From Hemicordylus capensis (Eukaryota; Chordata; Lepidosauria; Squamata; Cordylidae), in the NCBI RefSeq assembly GCF_027244095.1, contig NC_069658.1, forward strand, positions 422,432,687 through 422,496,686: DNA of 64,000 nt, read 5' to 3'. The notes beneath the pieces were generated by a model. It saw nothing but the letters and a program-made list of their open reading frames with translations, was not told where the DNA came from and searched no databases. Within the stretch, counting starts at the first letter, position 1, and every line of letters begins with the position of its first letter. Shown piece after piece: positions 44,776 through 56,154 of the stretch. Both the position numbers and the translations under genes were made by a program.

Positions 44776-45290
44776 CAGAGGATGCCGGGACTCGTAGTTT
44801 TGCAATGGACGCCCTAACCCACTGTTATATGCCATGCGCCGGCGCACTTGGCGCGACGGCACTTAATGTGTGGTGTGAGGCAAACTGCCTTGTCCAACTC
44901 AGGCTCGCTCGAAGTTTCCGCCGGCACAAACTAATCAATTTACCGGGGAAGATGGGCTTTGGGCGAGGCTTCGCCGCGGAGCACGAGCAGCACTAAGGAG
45001 GAAACAGCCGCCGGGAGAGAAGGCGGCCGCAGCATCCTCCTTCGAGAAGGGGAAATAGCGGGCGACTCCCTCTCCAAAGTTCTCTCTCGCCTCCGAGTCC
45101 GACCCACAAAAGACACATCCTGGGTCACGTGACTTGGGGCGCTCAGAGGGACCTGGCATGCTTCGCCTTTCGGTCTCTCGGAAAGCGTTTGTTCTTCTCT
45201 CTTTCGCGTGCACCTGAACAAGAACTTAGAACTCGATAGGAGCTGCTGCTGCTGCCGCCTCCTCCTCTCACCCCACGCCACCTTCCCTCT
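44775..45290 (-). promoter_or_regulatory. CpG-island promoter remnant of unit M
   Basis: Aligns with the unit A island: GGACTCGTAGTTTTGCAATG against GGACTCGTAGTTTTGCAGAG, CACTTGGCGC, the exon 1 region, and GGGTCACGTGAC. It still carries many CpG pairs, so it may still be methylation-free in the germ line. Confidence 0.7.
44944..45035 (-). pseudogene. TMPRSS12 unit M orphan signal-peptide exon
   Basis: ATG at 45035 opens MLRPPSLPAAVSSLVLLVLR then GEASPKAHLPR; the GEASPKA part matches GEVSPNA of unit A and the hydrophobic core is conserved. The first GT (GTAAAT, 44943-44942) would leave phase 2, whereas unit A needs phase 1. No downstream protease exon exists in the unit, so it is a relic; a transcript from the island could still exist. 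Confidence 0.75.
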
Positions 45291-45539
45291 GCTGCTACTA
45301 AAGCCTAAGATATGAGGTGTGACGGACAGGAGGCCCGTCACGGGGAAGGGGATGTGAATTAGATGGGAGAAGGAAGATGGGCAGAAAGGAGTTGGCTTCA
45401 GAGGGCTGGTGAGTGGAGCCCGCAAGTCATCGTACCGCTTTAAACAAAAAGTGGCAATTTCAAACTTGGTAAGGGCCATTTGTCCCAAGTAAAATGCCAT
45501 TAATTCAAGAACTGCCTGTACTGAAGGAAAACATGTTCT

Positions 45540-46280
45540 GGATCAGTTCACCTGTAACACCAAACCGTGGCTTGGCATTACATGAATGAGTTCTATACTC
45601 ACATAGAACCTCCTTTGGCCTGCCTCACATCCTGTGTTTTACTTAAAGTTTCAACAAACATTAAGGAACTGCTTATGGGTGAATGCTTATAGAACTCATG
45701 CCTGAAAAATTAACATAGTCCATCCCACATTTTTTCTTAAGCCAATCAGTTTGCAGTGAGGGACTGAATAAAACCTTGTATAATCTTTATAAAATATTTA
45801 TACACGACACAATATATGGATTCAAGTGTATATGTTTTATTTTAAAAATTAGGACTAAATATGGCAAAATTGGGACCTGTTATGTACATTGTTTCTCTAA
45901 ATTCCAAAACACAGAGATTCCATATTTGGGATACTATTATTTGAATTGTATAAATTATCAGTCTTCTACCTTGAGAAAAACAAATTTGATCATATGCTGA
46001 ATTACTGTTTCAGTGCAAACCCTATCCCTTTTCGTATCCCACACTGAAAAGTATAATTAGCATAATGTCGTTCATAGCCCATAAAACATGCTTTACATAT
46101 GTAACTGAACACTGCCTTTGATCTTAAATTTTAAAATTAAGATTAAGTACATTTTTAAACATACACAAGGGCAGGGGGGAATACACATTCTTCTGAAGAG
46201 ACTTATTCTCAACAAGAAAATACTACATTTAAAAAGCAATCTAAGATAATCTTAATACAGTGAAAGAAGATTTTGCCTCT
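45540..46280 (-). other. Unit B 3' flank
   Basis: Aligns with the unit A flank 18300-19190 and the unit M flank: GCTTGGCATTACATGAATGA, GGAACTGCTTATGGGTGAAT, TTTGAATTGTATAAATTATC. AATAAG at 46207-46202 replaces the canonical poly(A) hexamer of unit A. Confidence 0.75.
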
Positions 46281-46529
46281 TCATAGAGCAAGATACAAGC
46301 TTATCAACCCTGCAGTCAAAAGGATTGTACTACTTGGGCTGCCTGCAGAAATTTGGGTTGAAACATTATATTCAAACTGCCACTCTATCCAGCGTCTGTA
46401 GTTAGCTGCACGTGTATAGACTCCAGGACGTTTGGGCCGGCCACAGCCGACACCAAAACTGGTAATTCCTACCAGATAAAACTTGGTGACATCTGGGAAA
46501 TAGCACATCAGAGGCCCACCACTGTCTCC
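46281..46529 (-). CDS. TMPRSS12: TMPRSS12-B exon 5: catalytic Ser and GPI-like tail
   Basis: Codes [37 protein letters not shown] and RWIEWQF, then a polar stretch with Ser/Gly/Ala (SAGSPSST) and the hydrophobic end [14 protein letters not shown]. Small residues followed by a hydrophobic terminus is the layout of a GPI-anchor signal. Confidence 0.92.
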   Translation of the reverse strand, partial: GDSGGPLMCYFPDVTKFYLVGITSFGVGCGRPKRPGVYTRAANYRRWIEWQFEYNVSTQISAGSPSSTILLTAGLISLYLAL

Positions 46530-49500
46530 CTGGAATATGAAACATAAAAGACAATTTGAGTATTGCTTGTGGCATTCTTAGGTTTGAGGATGTAAAGAGA
46601 TTCAATAAGTCATGAACTTTCAAAACAAAATAATGATTTCTAAGAAATATGGATGAGTGTAGAAAGCCTAAATGTGGTGATCTTTCTTTGAGTAGACTGC
46701 ACTGTCTACAAGCCATTCACTTACAAAATCTGATCATGGGATGTTCTGAGAAATTCCCTAAATCAAGCCGACAACTAGCTATGCAATGTTAGCTCTCATA
46801 ACAAGATATTTACACCAGAACTGAGGAGAACTGTTTTTTGTTTTAATTTGTAATGATCATTTATTTTATTAATGTAAACTTACGTTGCCAGACAGCCCCA
46901 CACCTCTGGACACTATGGCTTCCTATAGAAGCAAAGGAAGCAGGGATTTGACAAGCATTTTATTTGGTACCAGGAGAAAATATCTTACAGTCTGATGGAA
47001 AGCTTTGCAAATGTTCAGCACTTCTATTTGGATCATGCTGTCTCGGGCAAATTCTGAATCATGGCAAAAGCCAGAGTTCCTGACACAGCAAAGAGGTTTT
47101 CCAAACAAGGATTTACTCCTGCTTCACTATGAATAGGGTAGGGGGGAGTTCACACAAGGGAGAGATTTACAGCGACTTCAGTATGGTAACAGCAAAATGT
47201 TCATACACCCAATGGCTTTTTTCATGCCGATTGGTGTTACTTTAAGGGCAATCATTTACCCTTCTCTGATTATAACAGTGAAAACCCACCCAGGAAGCGA
47301 GGGGACTATGACTTAAATGTCTGTACAAGAACCTTGCAACCAAGGCAGATGTTACAGATTTCTCAGAACCGGCTAAACCAAGGAAGATGGAGCGGACATT
47401 CCCTGATTGTCCAATCTCTCTCCCAAATACTTAAGATGTCAACCTTGTTTCATTGATCTTGATGACTACCTACCCCTGGCATTTTTGCTGGTGATTTTAA
47501 TGCAAAACTTTGTATAAATGACTGAGTTGTATGTGAAATTTCAAGCATTCCCTCCTGATATGCTTATACCTGGTTATTTATACCTGTTAGCTTATATCCA
47601 GTTATTTAAGGACCCAAGCTGTAATTATACAGGTTTCTATTTTTGTTAAAGCATTTAATAATATAGATTTCTGCTTACTGAATGATGCAATTAAGGAGGA
47701 CTATACGGCTGAATTTACCTATTGGGGCACTGGCCACTATAGATTACGTATTGATATCTTGTGATTTGGTTCCCTTGGTGGATCTTTTTAAAATTATTCC
47801 CTATCTGGAAAGTGATAATTTCCCTACCTATTTATGTCAGAGGATCTTTTGTACCCATATGGCAGATTCTTTTGCTTATCAAGGCATAGGGAGATTAGGC
47901 CACCATGGATAAAATGGTCAGAATGGATGGAATGGAATATTTCCTCCTTACAAAATTAAGAAACCCTTTTACAAATCCAGACTGCAGTTGTGTCATCTGC
48001 TCAAGAGGTTGATACATTAGCTTATTATGATAAACTTAGGTAAGCTATTTCCACTTTTTTTAGGTTCCTCCTGTAAAAAAAAAACCACGAATAAGTATCT
48101 TGACTTCTAAAGCGTGGTTTGACTCAGAGTGTTACAAAGCAACGCAAATGCTTATTAGGGCCTTTGCTGAATAAGGGAGCAACCCAGTAGCAGTAGAATC
48201 AAGCGCTTTTGTTATTGAAGAAACAGTATAAAGTGTTGGTTATAAGTAAGAAGAGAACTGTTTCTAGTTTGGCCTGGCAGCAATTAATTTCGGCCACCAA
48301 GTCAAAGAATTCTGCCTTGTTTTTGGCATCTAGTAGCTAGGAAACCATCCTATGGTCTAGCCCTTTTAGAATTTCATATTCCAGTTTTGGCTTGGGGGAC
48401 ACATTTTAACAAACAATATGCCATTGAGGCCTTAAACTCTTTTGGCTTGAGATTGGCACTCTTCTGGAGTGGCCTTCTGTCATTGTCCTGAAGTGATCTC
48501 TCTGATAAGACAACTAAAATCCGGAAAAGCTTCTGGCAGTGATTTAATCCCTCCTGAATTATTTTAAAATAATTTAGACTGGTGGGCTCCTGTATTGGCT
48601 TCACTACTTATATTGGTCAGACTGCTCATATCTCCAATGAATGAGGCTTGGCTATAATAATTCCTGTTTTTTAAAGGGGAAATTTAGATGATCATGGTAA
48701 TTATTGCTCTATAAGCTTGTTGAATATTATTAGTAAAATCTATGCATGCCACCTGTATGAGAAATTGTTGGATTGGCTCAAGTCAGAGGAAATCATTGTG
48801 ATAGAACAAGATAGCTTTAGGTCCGGTCATTTTCCCTTAGAGCAGTGCTTGATACTTCAGCATTTGGCAGAAAAATACACTTGGAATCCATATTTGGCTT
48901 TATATGCCGCATTTGTGGACTTCCATTTTCCATTTGATTCAGTCTCCCGAGACATTCTGTGGAGAAGCCTTAGTGTATCTACTATTGATAAGAGATCGTT
49001 TTTGCTTATCTATACATTATATAACACCTATCTAAAGGTTAGATGTACTTCTGGTGGCTTGCTATCAAAATCGATTCCCACTTATAGAGGACTTAAGCAG
49101 GGGTGCATCTTAGCTCTGCTCTTGTTTAATTATTATATAAACAATATTGTTGAATATTTAAACAAGCTAGAATTTCACCCTCCAAAATTATCTTCAAAGA
49201 ATATTTCTATCCTTTTGTATGCAGATGATGTGGTGATTCTTTCCTAGTCTTGAATCGGGTTTAAAAAAGCCTTAGTAGCTTTGGTCAGTTTTTGTAGAGA
49301 AAATGCTTTTGATATTAACTATCATGAGACCAAAATTATGAGGTTTGCTAAAACTAACAAAAAAAAATTATTGGACAACTGATGGTCATGTGACCAACCA
49401 AGTAGCTAGTTTTAAATATTTGAGGGTAATTTTCCATTTTAAAGGTAGTCTGAACCCCCACAAATAATATGTGAAGCAGAATATACAAAAATGTTCCTCA

Positions 49501-52500
49501 GCCATTTTGGCTTTTTATAGATCTAAAAGTGGATAATTTTTCCCTGCTGCAGTTAGATTATATGAAGCTAAGGATCTTGCCCAGCTGCTTTTTGGAATTC
49601 AGATCCCCCCACCCCCAATCAGGACCTGGCATCTCTTGAAGTTATCCAATCTAAATTTCTGAGGAGTTTGTTCCCGGTACCTCAATGTGTATCTAATGCT
49701 ATTCTTTGGATTCGGGTATGCACAGGGTGGAAGTCAGAGAATGGACGTTAATCTGTAATTTTTGGTTAAAACTTATTCTCTTTCCTAAAGGTCTAATCCC
49801 CTGTCATTATCACATAGTTTTCATTCCAGTTGTAGATAATCTGATTGATTGATTGATTGATTGATTGTCGTCCAATCGGTGTCGACTCTTAGTGACCACA
49901 TAGATAGATTCTCTCCAGGATGACCTGTCTTCAACTTGGCCTTTAAGGTCTCTCAGTGGTGTATTCATTGCTGTCGTAATCGAGTCCATCCAGCTTGCTG
50001 CTGGTCGTCCTCTTCTTCTCTTTCCTTCAACTTTTCCCAGCATTATGGACTTCTCAAGGGAGCTGGGTTTTCGCATAATGTGTATGATAATTTGAGCCTG
50101 GTCATTTGTGCCTTGACTGAAAATTCTGGATTGATTTATTCTATGATCCATTTGTTTGTTTTCCTGGTTGTCCATGGTATCCTCAAAGGTCTTCTTCAGC
50201 TTATTCAAAAGTGTCAATACTTTTTCAATCTTGCTTCTTCAGAGTCCAGCTTTCGCATCCATAAAGTGTCATGGGGAAAACCATTGTCCAAACTATTATA
50301 ATCTTTGTAGGTATAGACACATTACGGCATCTAAATATCCTTTCCAAGGCCTTCATTGCAACCCTACCAAGTGCTAAAGCATGACTTGTCCCCTTAGCTA
50401 AGCAGGGTCTGCCCTGGTTGCATATGAATGGGAGACTTGATGTGTGAGCACTGCAAGATATTCCCCTCAGGGGATGAAGCCGCTCTGGAAAGAGCAGAAG
50501 GTTCCAAGTTCCCTCCTTGGCTTCTCCAAGATAGGGCTGAGAGAATTCCTGCCTGCAACCTTGGAAAAACTGCTGCCAGTCTGTGTAGATGATACTGAGC
50601 AAGATGGACCTATGTTCTGACGCAGTATATGGCAGCTTCCTATCTTCCTATGTAAGTTTCTCCTCACAACAACCCTGTGAAATAGGTTAGGCTGAGAGAG
50701 AAGTGACTGGCCCAGAGTCACCCAGCAAGTATCATGAATGAATGGGGATTTGAACTCGGGTCTCCCCGGTCCTAGTCTAGCACTCTAACCACTACACCAC
50801 GCTGGCTCTCAGTCTGGAGTCTGTATACAGACTCCAGACTGTATAAAGACTTATTTTATCATCAATCCCACCTATTGTTTTTCCAGAAGTATCCAGATAG
50901 ATCTAATCAATGCAGCAGCCAAAGATTCAGTACAGGCAACCCTTGTTAATTCCAACCCATCATCTGCGATTTTGGGGACACAGAGCACGGTAGAGTACTC
51001 CACCCCATTTCACCCACTTCCAGTCCTTTTTGTCCCATTTTTCACTGCCTCAGGAACCTAATTCCCCAATTCTAATGCCCCGTTATCCATGGTTTCACTA
51101 TCTGCAGCCCCTTACCCTGCGGAACATGACTCCCGCAGATAATGGGGTTTTCCTGTACTGATTGCAAACAGTGATGTTGAAATTGTGCATCCTTGTCTAG
51201 TATCTCCCTCTACTAAACATTTTCTGAAATATGTCCTTTAATGTCTAAAGCAGCCACAAGATTTGAATATATAGATTTGATTACATTAAGAAAAGGTTAC
51301 TTAATAATAAAATGATTCTTGTAGCTAAATAGATATTTCCTGTCCAAAAGATCAAAAGCTTTTTCAGTTTCAAAAAGTATCAATGCAGATTGCAATTTTT
51401 TAAAATTAAGCAGTAATTAATTGCAGACAGTGCTCTTCTAGTATTTTTGCTAATATATCTATCCTTTGCAGAACCTTGGGCCTAGTATTACAATTCTTGC
51501 CTTACCCTCTATTTACAAATTGTCTGTTTTGAATGGAAACAAAATATTCCAGATATAGAAGAAAATAAATATCCTCTAACTTTTAGGCAAAGTGTTTTGT
51601 TTTGTTTTTTACTTTCACCCATCAACCCTCATCTAAGGGGTGGAGGGAATAGTATTTAATAGTATTCAATACATAAATAGTATTTTTGTCACCGAGGGGG
51701 GAAATAGTATTTATTATTTATTTATTATTAAAAAATTTATACCACCCTTCCAAAAGGCTCAGGGCGGTTTACATTAAAACACCATTAAAATCAATTAACA
51801 ATTAAAACAAAAATTATAAACTACGTAAAATAATAATTAACAATTAAAACATCATAAAACACCAATTAAATAACCAAAACAATTTAAAAACAAGTTTTAA
51901 AAAGCTGAGAAAGCTTGAAGAGATGTGTTTTGAAATAATGAATAGTATTTGAAATAGTGGTGGCAGGTTCTCAACCTCATTTGGAATTATGCTGCATCCA
52001 AATTGCACACCCTAGCTTGTCCACATCCTCAAGCGTCAGAGAATGAAACTGATCCAATCTTATATTGCAAGAGGGATTGCTGGACACCCCTTTAATAGAC
52101 TCTGCAGAAATAGTGGAGTCCAAGTCAGCCCAAATACAAGAGATTTTATCCACAAGGAACGCATTAAAAGCATTACAGCAGAACATGGTCTCCGGGAATT
52201 GATTTGAAACAGAAGAAGCTTGAATTAAACTCCTCACAACCCGGGATATTCGCTGAACACGAACCTGCAGTTGCAATGCATGCAGACCAAAACTCTGTTG
52301 GTTTTTTGCTGTACACACCACTACCACATAAACCTTCAAATGGACTCCCTGCTATTTCCTGTCAAATTCAAGCCGAGGTCTCCTCCACTTGCATTCCAGT
52401 CGCCTACCTTGCTTTTTATGTTAACAGAGCTGTGTTTGCTATTTTTGTACAGCACTTTGTACACATCAGGTACTTTTGTAAATAAAGACTCCTGCTAAGT

Positions 52501-55500
52501 GGGCTAAGAGGTGCCTTATAAGGCAGTGGTTCTCTTCTATTTAGCAGGGGGAGAGCAAGCATTCCTATCCAACTCCAGTGCAGCATCTCTCCAGCGGCTG
52601 TTGCTTATGTCGATCATGCGTGTATATGCATGGCACACATGTGCACGCATGTCGGCCATTTGCATGGTGACGCTGAACAGGGCTGCAAGGAGGAACGCTG
52701 CAGCCTCGCATCCACACTTTTTGGGAGAGTGGGTGGGGATGGGCAGGTAGGAGGCACTCTCCCTGCCCCTTAAAGTAACCAGCCTCCAAACCGGCTCAAG
52801 TGCTCCAAGCCGGCACTTTGAACCGGTTCTGTACTCCAGAAGAGGAGCACCGAACCGGTTCCGTGCATATCCCTAGCACTAGCTAGTTCTGCAAAGTTGG
52901 TAGCTTGCTTTCCAGACTACTACTGTGCTGGTGCAACAGAGTGCGCTTGTACTGTGAAAGCTTTTCCTCAGTCCAAATAGATTGGAGGGAATACTGTAAT
53001 GCTATGCGCTCTCCTGGTCATGGAAGTGCAATGCTTGCACAAGCAAAGTGAGGGTGCAAGGTATTGAGCAACTTGGAGCATCTGCTCAGCTATGTGACTG
53101 TCTTGCATGGGGGAATCTCTGTTCATTGCACTAGTGCAGCGCTACTCTGGATGTCAGCCAATAATAAACAAAACAAACAAAGAAGAAGAAATATGAAATG
53201 ATGGTATTTCTTGAATTTTACTGTTATACCAGTAATGTCCATCTTATCACTAAAGTGTAAACTAATTCATGTTTCCCAAATTTACTAATGACTCTGGAGC
53301 TGCTTTGAAATAGCATAACATCATTTGGCCTCAAACTACATAACAGTGGCCAACATCCAGACTAGCACGGGGCTGGTGCAGCATTGCCAACACTGATCAC
53401 TGCTGCACCATTGCACAAGTGGTGGGAGGAGCGATTTTGATGATCTCCCCTTCTCTCATGCAACCCTCAAAGACCTATTTTTGTGCTGCACACACAGAGG
53501 GCTTGAGAGGGTAGAGGGATTGTTGAAAATCGTTCCTGCAGCCACTTGTACGACAGGGCAGCAGTAATCTGGATGTCAGCACTGCTGCACCAATCCACTG
53601 CTAGTCTGATCAGCAACTATGTTTTAGTAATTTGTTTAAAACAAAATTATTTGTAATTTACCTGGCAGCTATCAACACCTCCATGTTCACTGCCAGCACA
53701 AAGCATATTTTCTTTTACTATCCCCCAATACCAGTCAGGGCTACCACAGATGTGTTGTGGAATAATGTTTATTTCAGTTTCTTGCAGTATAGCTGGGTTT
53801 TTTTTACCTGCAATGAAAACAACAAAGGGCTGAAAGTATGCTTGTATCTTGTTATTGTTCTCCAACATGAAATCTAGCAGGCAAAAATGCTGGGTTTTTC
53901 ACAACTCTTCAGCTAGTACAATTCTCCTAAACCTAACACACACACACCCTGCCCCACGCAACCCTAGAGAATATGCATTAGCTGCTGTAAATATATATGG
54001 GTAATGCCTGCTGCCATCTTAGAAACCAATGAGGTGGCTGATAAATTTCTCAAAAGTTCTGGGAGCAAGACCAACCAAAACTTGCATACTGTGTGCAAAA
54101 TAATAGTTTGATTTACAGAGGTTGTGTGATCTAGCTTATTTTGGTGCAGAACTTGGATTGCCTGGGAAGAGGATTTTGATTTTTTTCCCCGTTGAGGTCT
54201 AGGATGGTGTGTTTTTTAAAATGATGTAAGCTTTCAAAGTTTAATAGCATCTAAGAAATCTACTGACCCAAGAAAAGACATTGGTCAGTATCTAGAGTAG
54301 CATGTGGGAGCTAGTTGCACTATAACTGAAGCTTCTGTTCCAGATTATTGTTGTACATCCACATATCTGCTTGTAGTTGCCCAGTAGTGAAACTGTGGCA
54401 TTCCTCATTTGCATTAATGGGAACCTTTTCAGGACAGTGCTATAGCACTCTTGCACAATCTGCATTTTTACCACAACTAAGCCATTCTGTTGTGCTAGCA
54501 CAAAAGTGCTTTTCCCACATACAGTTCCTTAATCTGGATGTTGGCCATTTAATCCATGTCCCTCATTCTGTGAGATTAAAAGAGCAGGTACTTTGAAGAG
54601 AGGGTTTCTAATTTGTATGAGGGTACACTGATGCATATGATTTGATCATCCGGTTATTGTTCCATTTTGGCTTGAAATTCATAAGATTTTAAATATGAAA
54701 TTTCAGGAATCATTGCCTGTCAAGGACATTCATGTTTTGTTGGGGTACATTCTCAGCATACAAAATCTAGCATTACATCAAGAACTATAAATTATTCATT
54801 CATGGCAGGTCATCAACATTATTATAATACAGTGCAGAAGGACAAATTTACTCCAGAATTGCAACTTTGGATAACCAGTGTGTTCCTTGTCAATATTTGA
54901 GCTATTCCCCCCCCCCCCCATGGAAAGAAGGAGAATTTTCAGCAATTTGGTCCAATTTTAATTAATTGTTCATGGTCCGAGGAAATATATCCTTAAAAGA
55001 ATGTGCCCTTTTCCTCCCTTTTGGGGCAAATTATGTTTATATCATATGAAAGTCAACGCTTAAGGGATTTTTTAATGATCATTTCCCCCTTTTTTCCAGT
55101 TACACAAATACATATTTCCTATCTTTGGTTATGTTATATTATATGTAATGCTGTTAACTTTAGTTGAAATAAAAATTCAAAAAGAAGAAAACGAGGGGGA
55201 AGAGAGGGGAAATCTGCATCGTTTGCTAATGCCTGCTCAGTAATGAGTCCATGAGGAAAGCTGAACTTTTCCCCACTGTGACAATAGTGGACTTTTCTGA
55301 CATTTGCTACCTTTGGTTGCTTCCAAAAAGTAGCAAGATAAGTTTATAAGTGTGAATCTTTTCACAGGTAACATTGTTTAGATCAGTGGTTCCCAACCTG
55401 TGGTCTGCAAGGATACTGCAGATGGTCCAATTACCTATGGTAGGTGAAATAAAAACACACAGGTAAATGTACTGTGATGAGTGCAGTATGTTTGTGAGTG

Positions 55501-56154
55501 AGCATAATAAATTAGGAATATCTGTATTTTTAATCTGCCTTGATAAAAGTTAGATTTCCATCAAGGGTGTGTTTTAAATGACTTGCTTATATGGTGGCCA
55601 CAAAAGCTTTCGATGACGATATAGTAGTGATCTGTATAAAAGAAAAGGTTGGGATTTGCTGGTTTAGATGTACACCTAAAACTGTAAAGTGCAACTGCAA
55701 CACACCTATTATGAGTTAAGAGTACACATTCCCTGCTGAGTGTACACTTGGGGGCCAAGCCTGGTGCTCCTCTGTGAAATGTGTGAAATAGCCCTGAATG
55801 TACATACAGCACAGACATTTTCTGGGATCACTAAACTAATTCTAAATTTTAACAATACATTCGTTTAACGGAAAAATGAAAGATTTACCTTTTTCCCTTG
55901 TAGCTCCCCATCCAGATATATAACAATGGTTTGCAGCAGTCAAGGTCAGAGGAGCTTTAGGTAAGCAGATGGGCTGAATATAGTCACTGTATGGAATATA
56001 CTTTTCTAGTTGAAACAAGGCAATATCATTTTCATAGGTGACCTTGTCATAATCAGAATGGATAATAATAGTACTGACACGGGCCTTTACAACCTGAGGC
56101 TGGTATCTATAAAGATGGTGCAATCCAATCACAGCTCTCCAAAACTCTGGGTCC
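46281..56154 (-). CDS. TMPRSS12: TMPRSS12-like serine protease, unit B, last three coding exons
   Basis: Exons 56154-55889, 53807-53662 and 46529-46281 join in frame with the same phases as unit A. They hold the catalytic Asp (NDIALF), the S1 Asp (DSCQ) and Ser (GDSGGP). No disabling change is seen. The exon with His57 and the signal exon are not found up to 64000 and are probably to the right, displaced by the DIRS-like relic and other repeats. Against unit A the protein differs at many positions, including the Cys-flanking loop [15 protein letters not shown] and the whole C-terminal tail, so A and B are old duplicates, not recent copies. Confidence 0.85.
46560..47640. other. Last intron of TMPRSS12-B, quiet part
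   Basis: No gene or clear repeat recognised. Confidence 0.45.
47640..49790 (+). mobile_element. Non-LTR retrotransposon RT fragment, clade unsure
   Basis: A 176-codon frame (48717-49247) has [78 protein letters not shown] and [10 protein letters not shown], i.e. RT blocks up to the YADD box. Flanking frames are broken. The motif style (RSGxxxxEQCLILQ, [10 protein letters not shown]) resembles Ingi/Vingi-like or related LINEs known from lizards, but I cannot fix the clade. In the last intron of unit B. Confidence 0.7.
49840..50320 (-). repeat. RTE-BovB 3' end
   Basis: [58 protein letters not shown], and beyond it [18 protein letters not shown]. It starts with a GATT tandem run at 49841-49866, typical of the BovB 3' end. 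Confidence 0.85.
50380..50655 (+). repeat. 5S/tRNA chimeric SINE
   Basis: 5S-like CTTAGCTAAGCAGGGTCTGC and GAATGGGAGACTTGATG, tRNA-like middle partly lost, tail AAGATGGACCTATGTTCTGA and GGCAGCTTCCTATCTTCC. Confidence 0.78.
50656..50812 (-). repeat. tRNA-derived SINE with L2-like tail, truncated
   Basis: Complement of the 11994 SINE: GGATTTGAACTCGGGTCTCC and CTACACCACGCTGGCTCTC. Its L2-like tail is missing. Confidence 0.78.
51715..52260 (-). repeat. L2 LINE 3' end and internal piece
   Basis: The L2 tail type ATTTATACCACCCTTCC with AGGGCGGTTTACATT (51730-51780), then an internal piece at about 51970-52250 similar to the linker region of the L2 copy at 9380-9680. Confidence 0.6.
52690..52875. 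repeat. hAT-foldback-like end
   Basis: GGTTCTGTACTCCAGAAGAG and GAACCGGTTCCGTGCATATCCCTA, whose complement is the TAGGGATATGCACGG-type terminus of the hAT foldbacks. Confidence 0.5.
53662..53807 (-). CDS. TMPRSS12: TMPRSS12-B exon 4
   Basis: 146 bases, one codon longer than in unit A. Acceptor TTTTCATTGCAG, then [35 protein letters not shown], donor GTAAAT. An A8 run at its start is a slippage-prone spot. Confidence 0.92.
54603..55196 (+). repeat. L1-like 3' fragment, insertion proven by paralogue
   Basis: The direct repeat GAAGAGAGGG flanks it (ends near 54603, and 55200-55209). The matching place of unit A (27712-27722) has a single uninterrupted GAAGAGAGGGGAAATCTGC, so this is a post-duplication insertion. 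The 3' end GAAATAAAAATTCAAAAAG looks like a LINE tail; conceptual [12 protein letters not shown] may be L1 ORF2. Contains a C13 run near 54908. Confidence 0.7.
55889..56154 (-). CDS. TMPRSS12: TMPRSS12-B exon 3: Asp102
   Basis: 266 bases like unit A. Codes [48 protein letters not shown] and [12 protein letters not shown]. Acceptor TGTATTAG, donor G|GTAAAT. Confidence 0.92.

Noticed and set aside
37227-44940. Hidden protease exons of unit M
   Set aside because: The interval is accounted for by LINE, hAT and GC-rich repeat pieces, apart from 40216-40840, which shows no trypsin motif on either strand.
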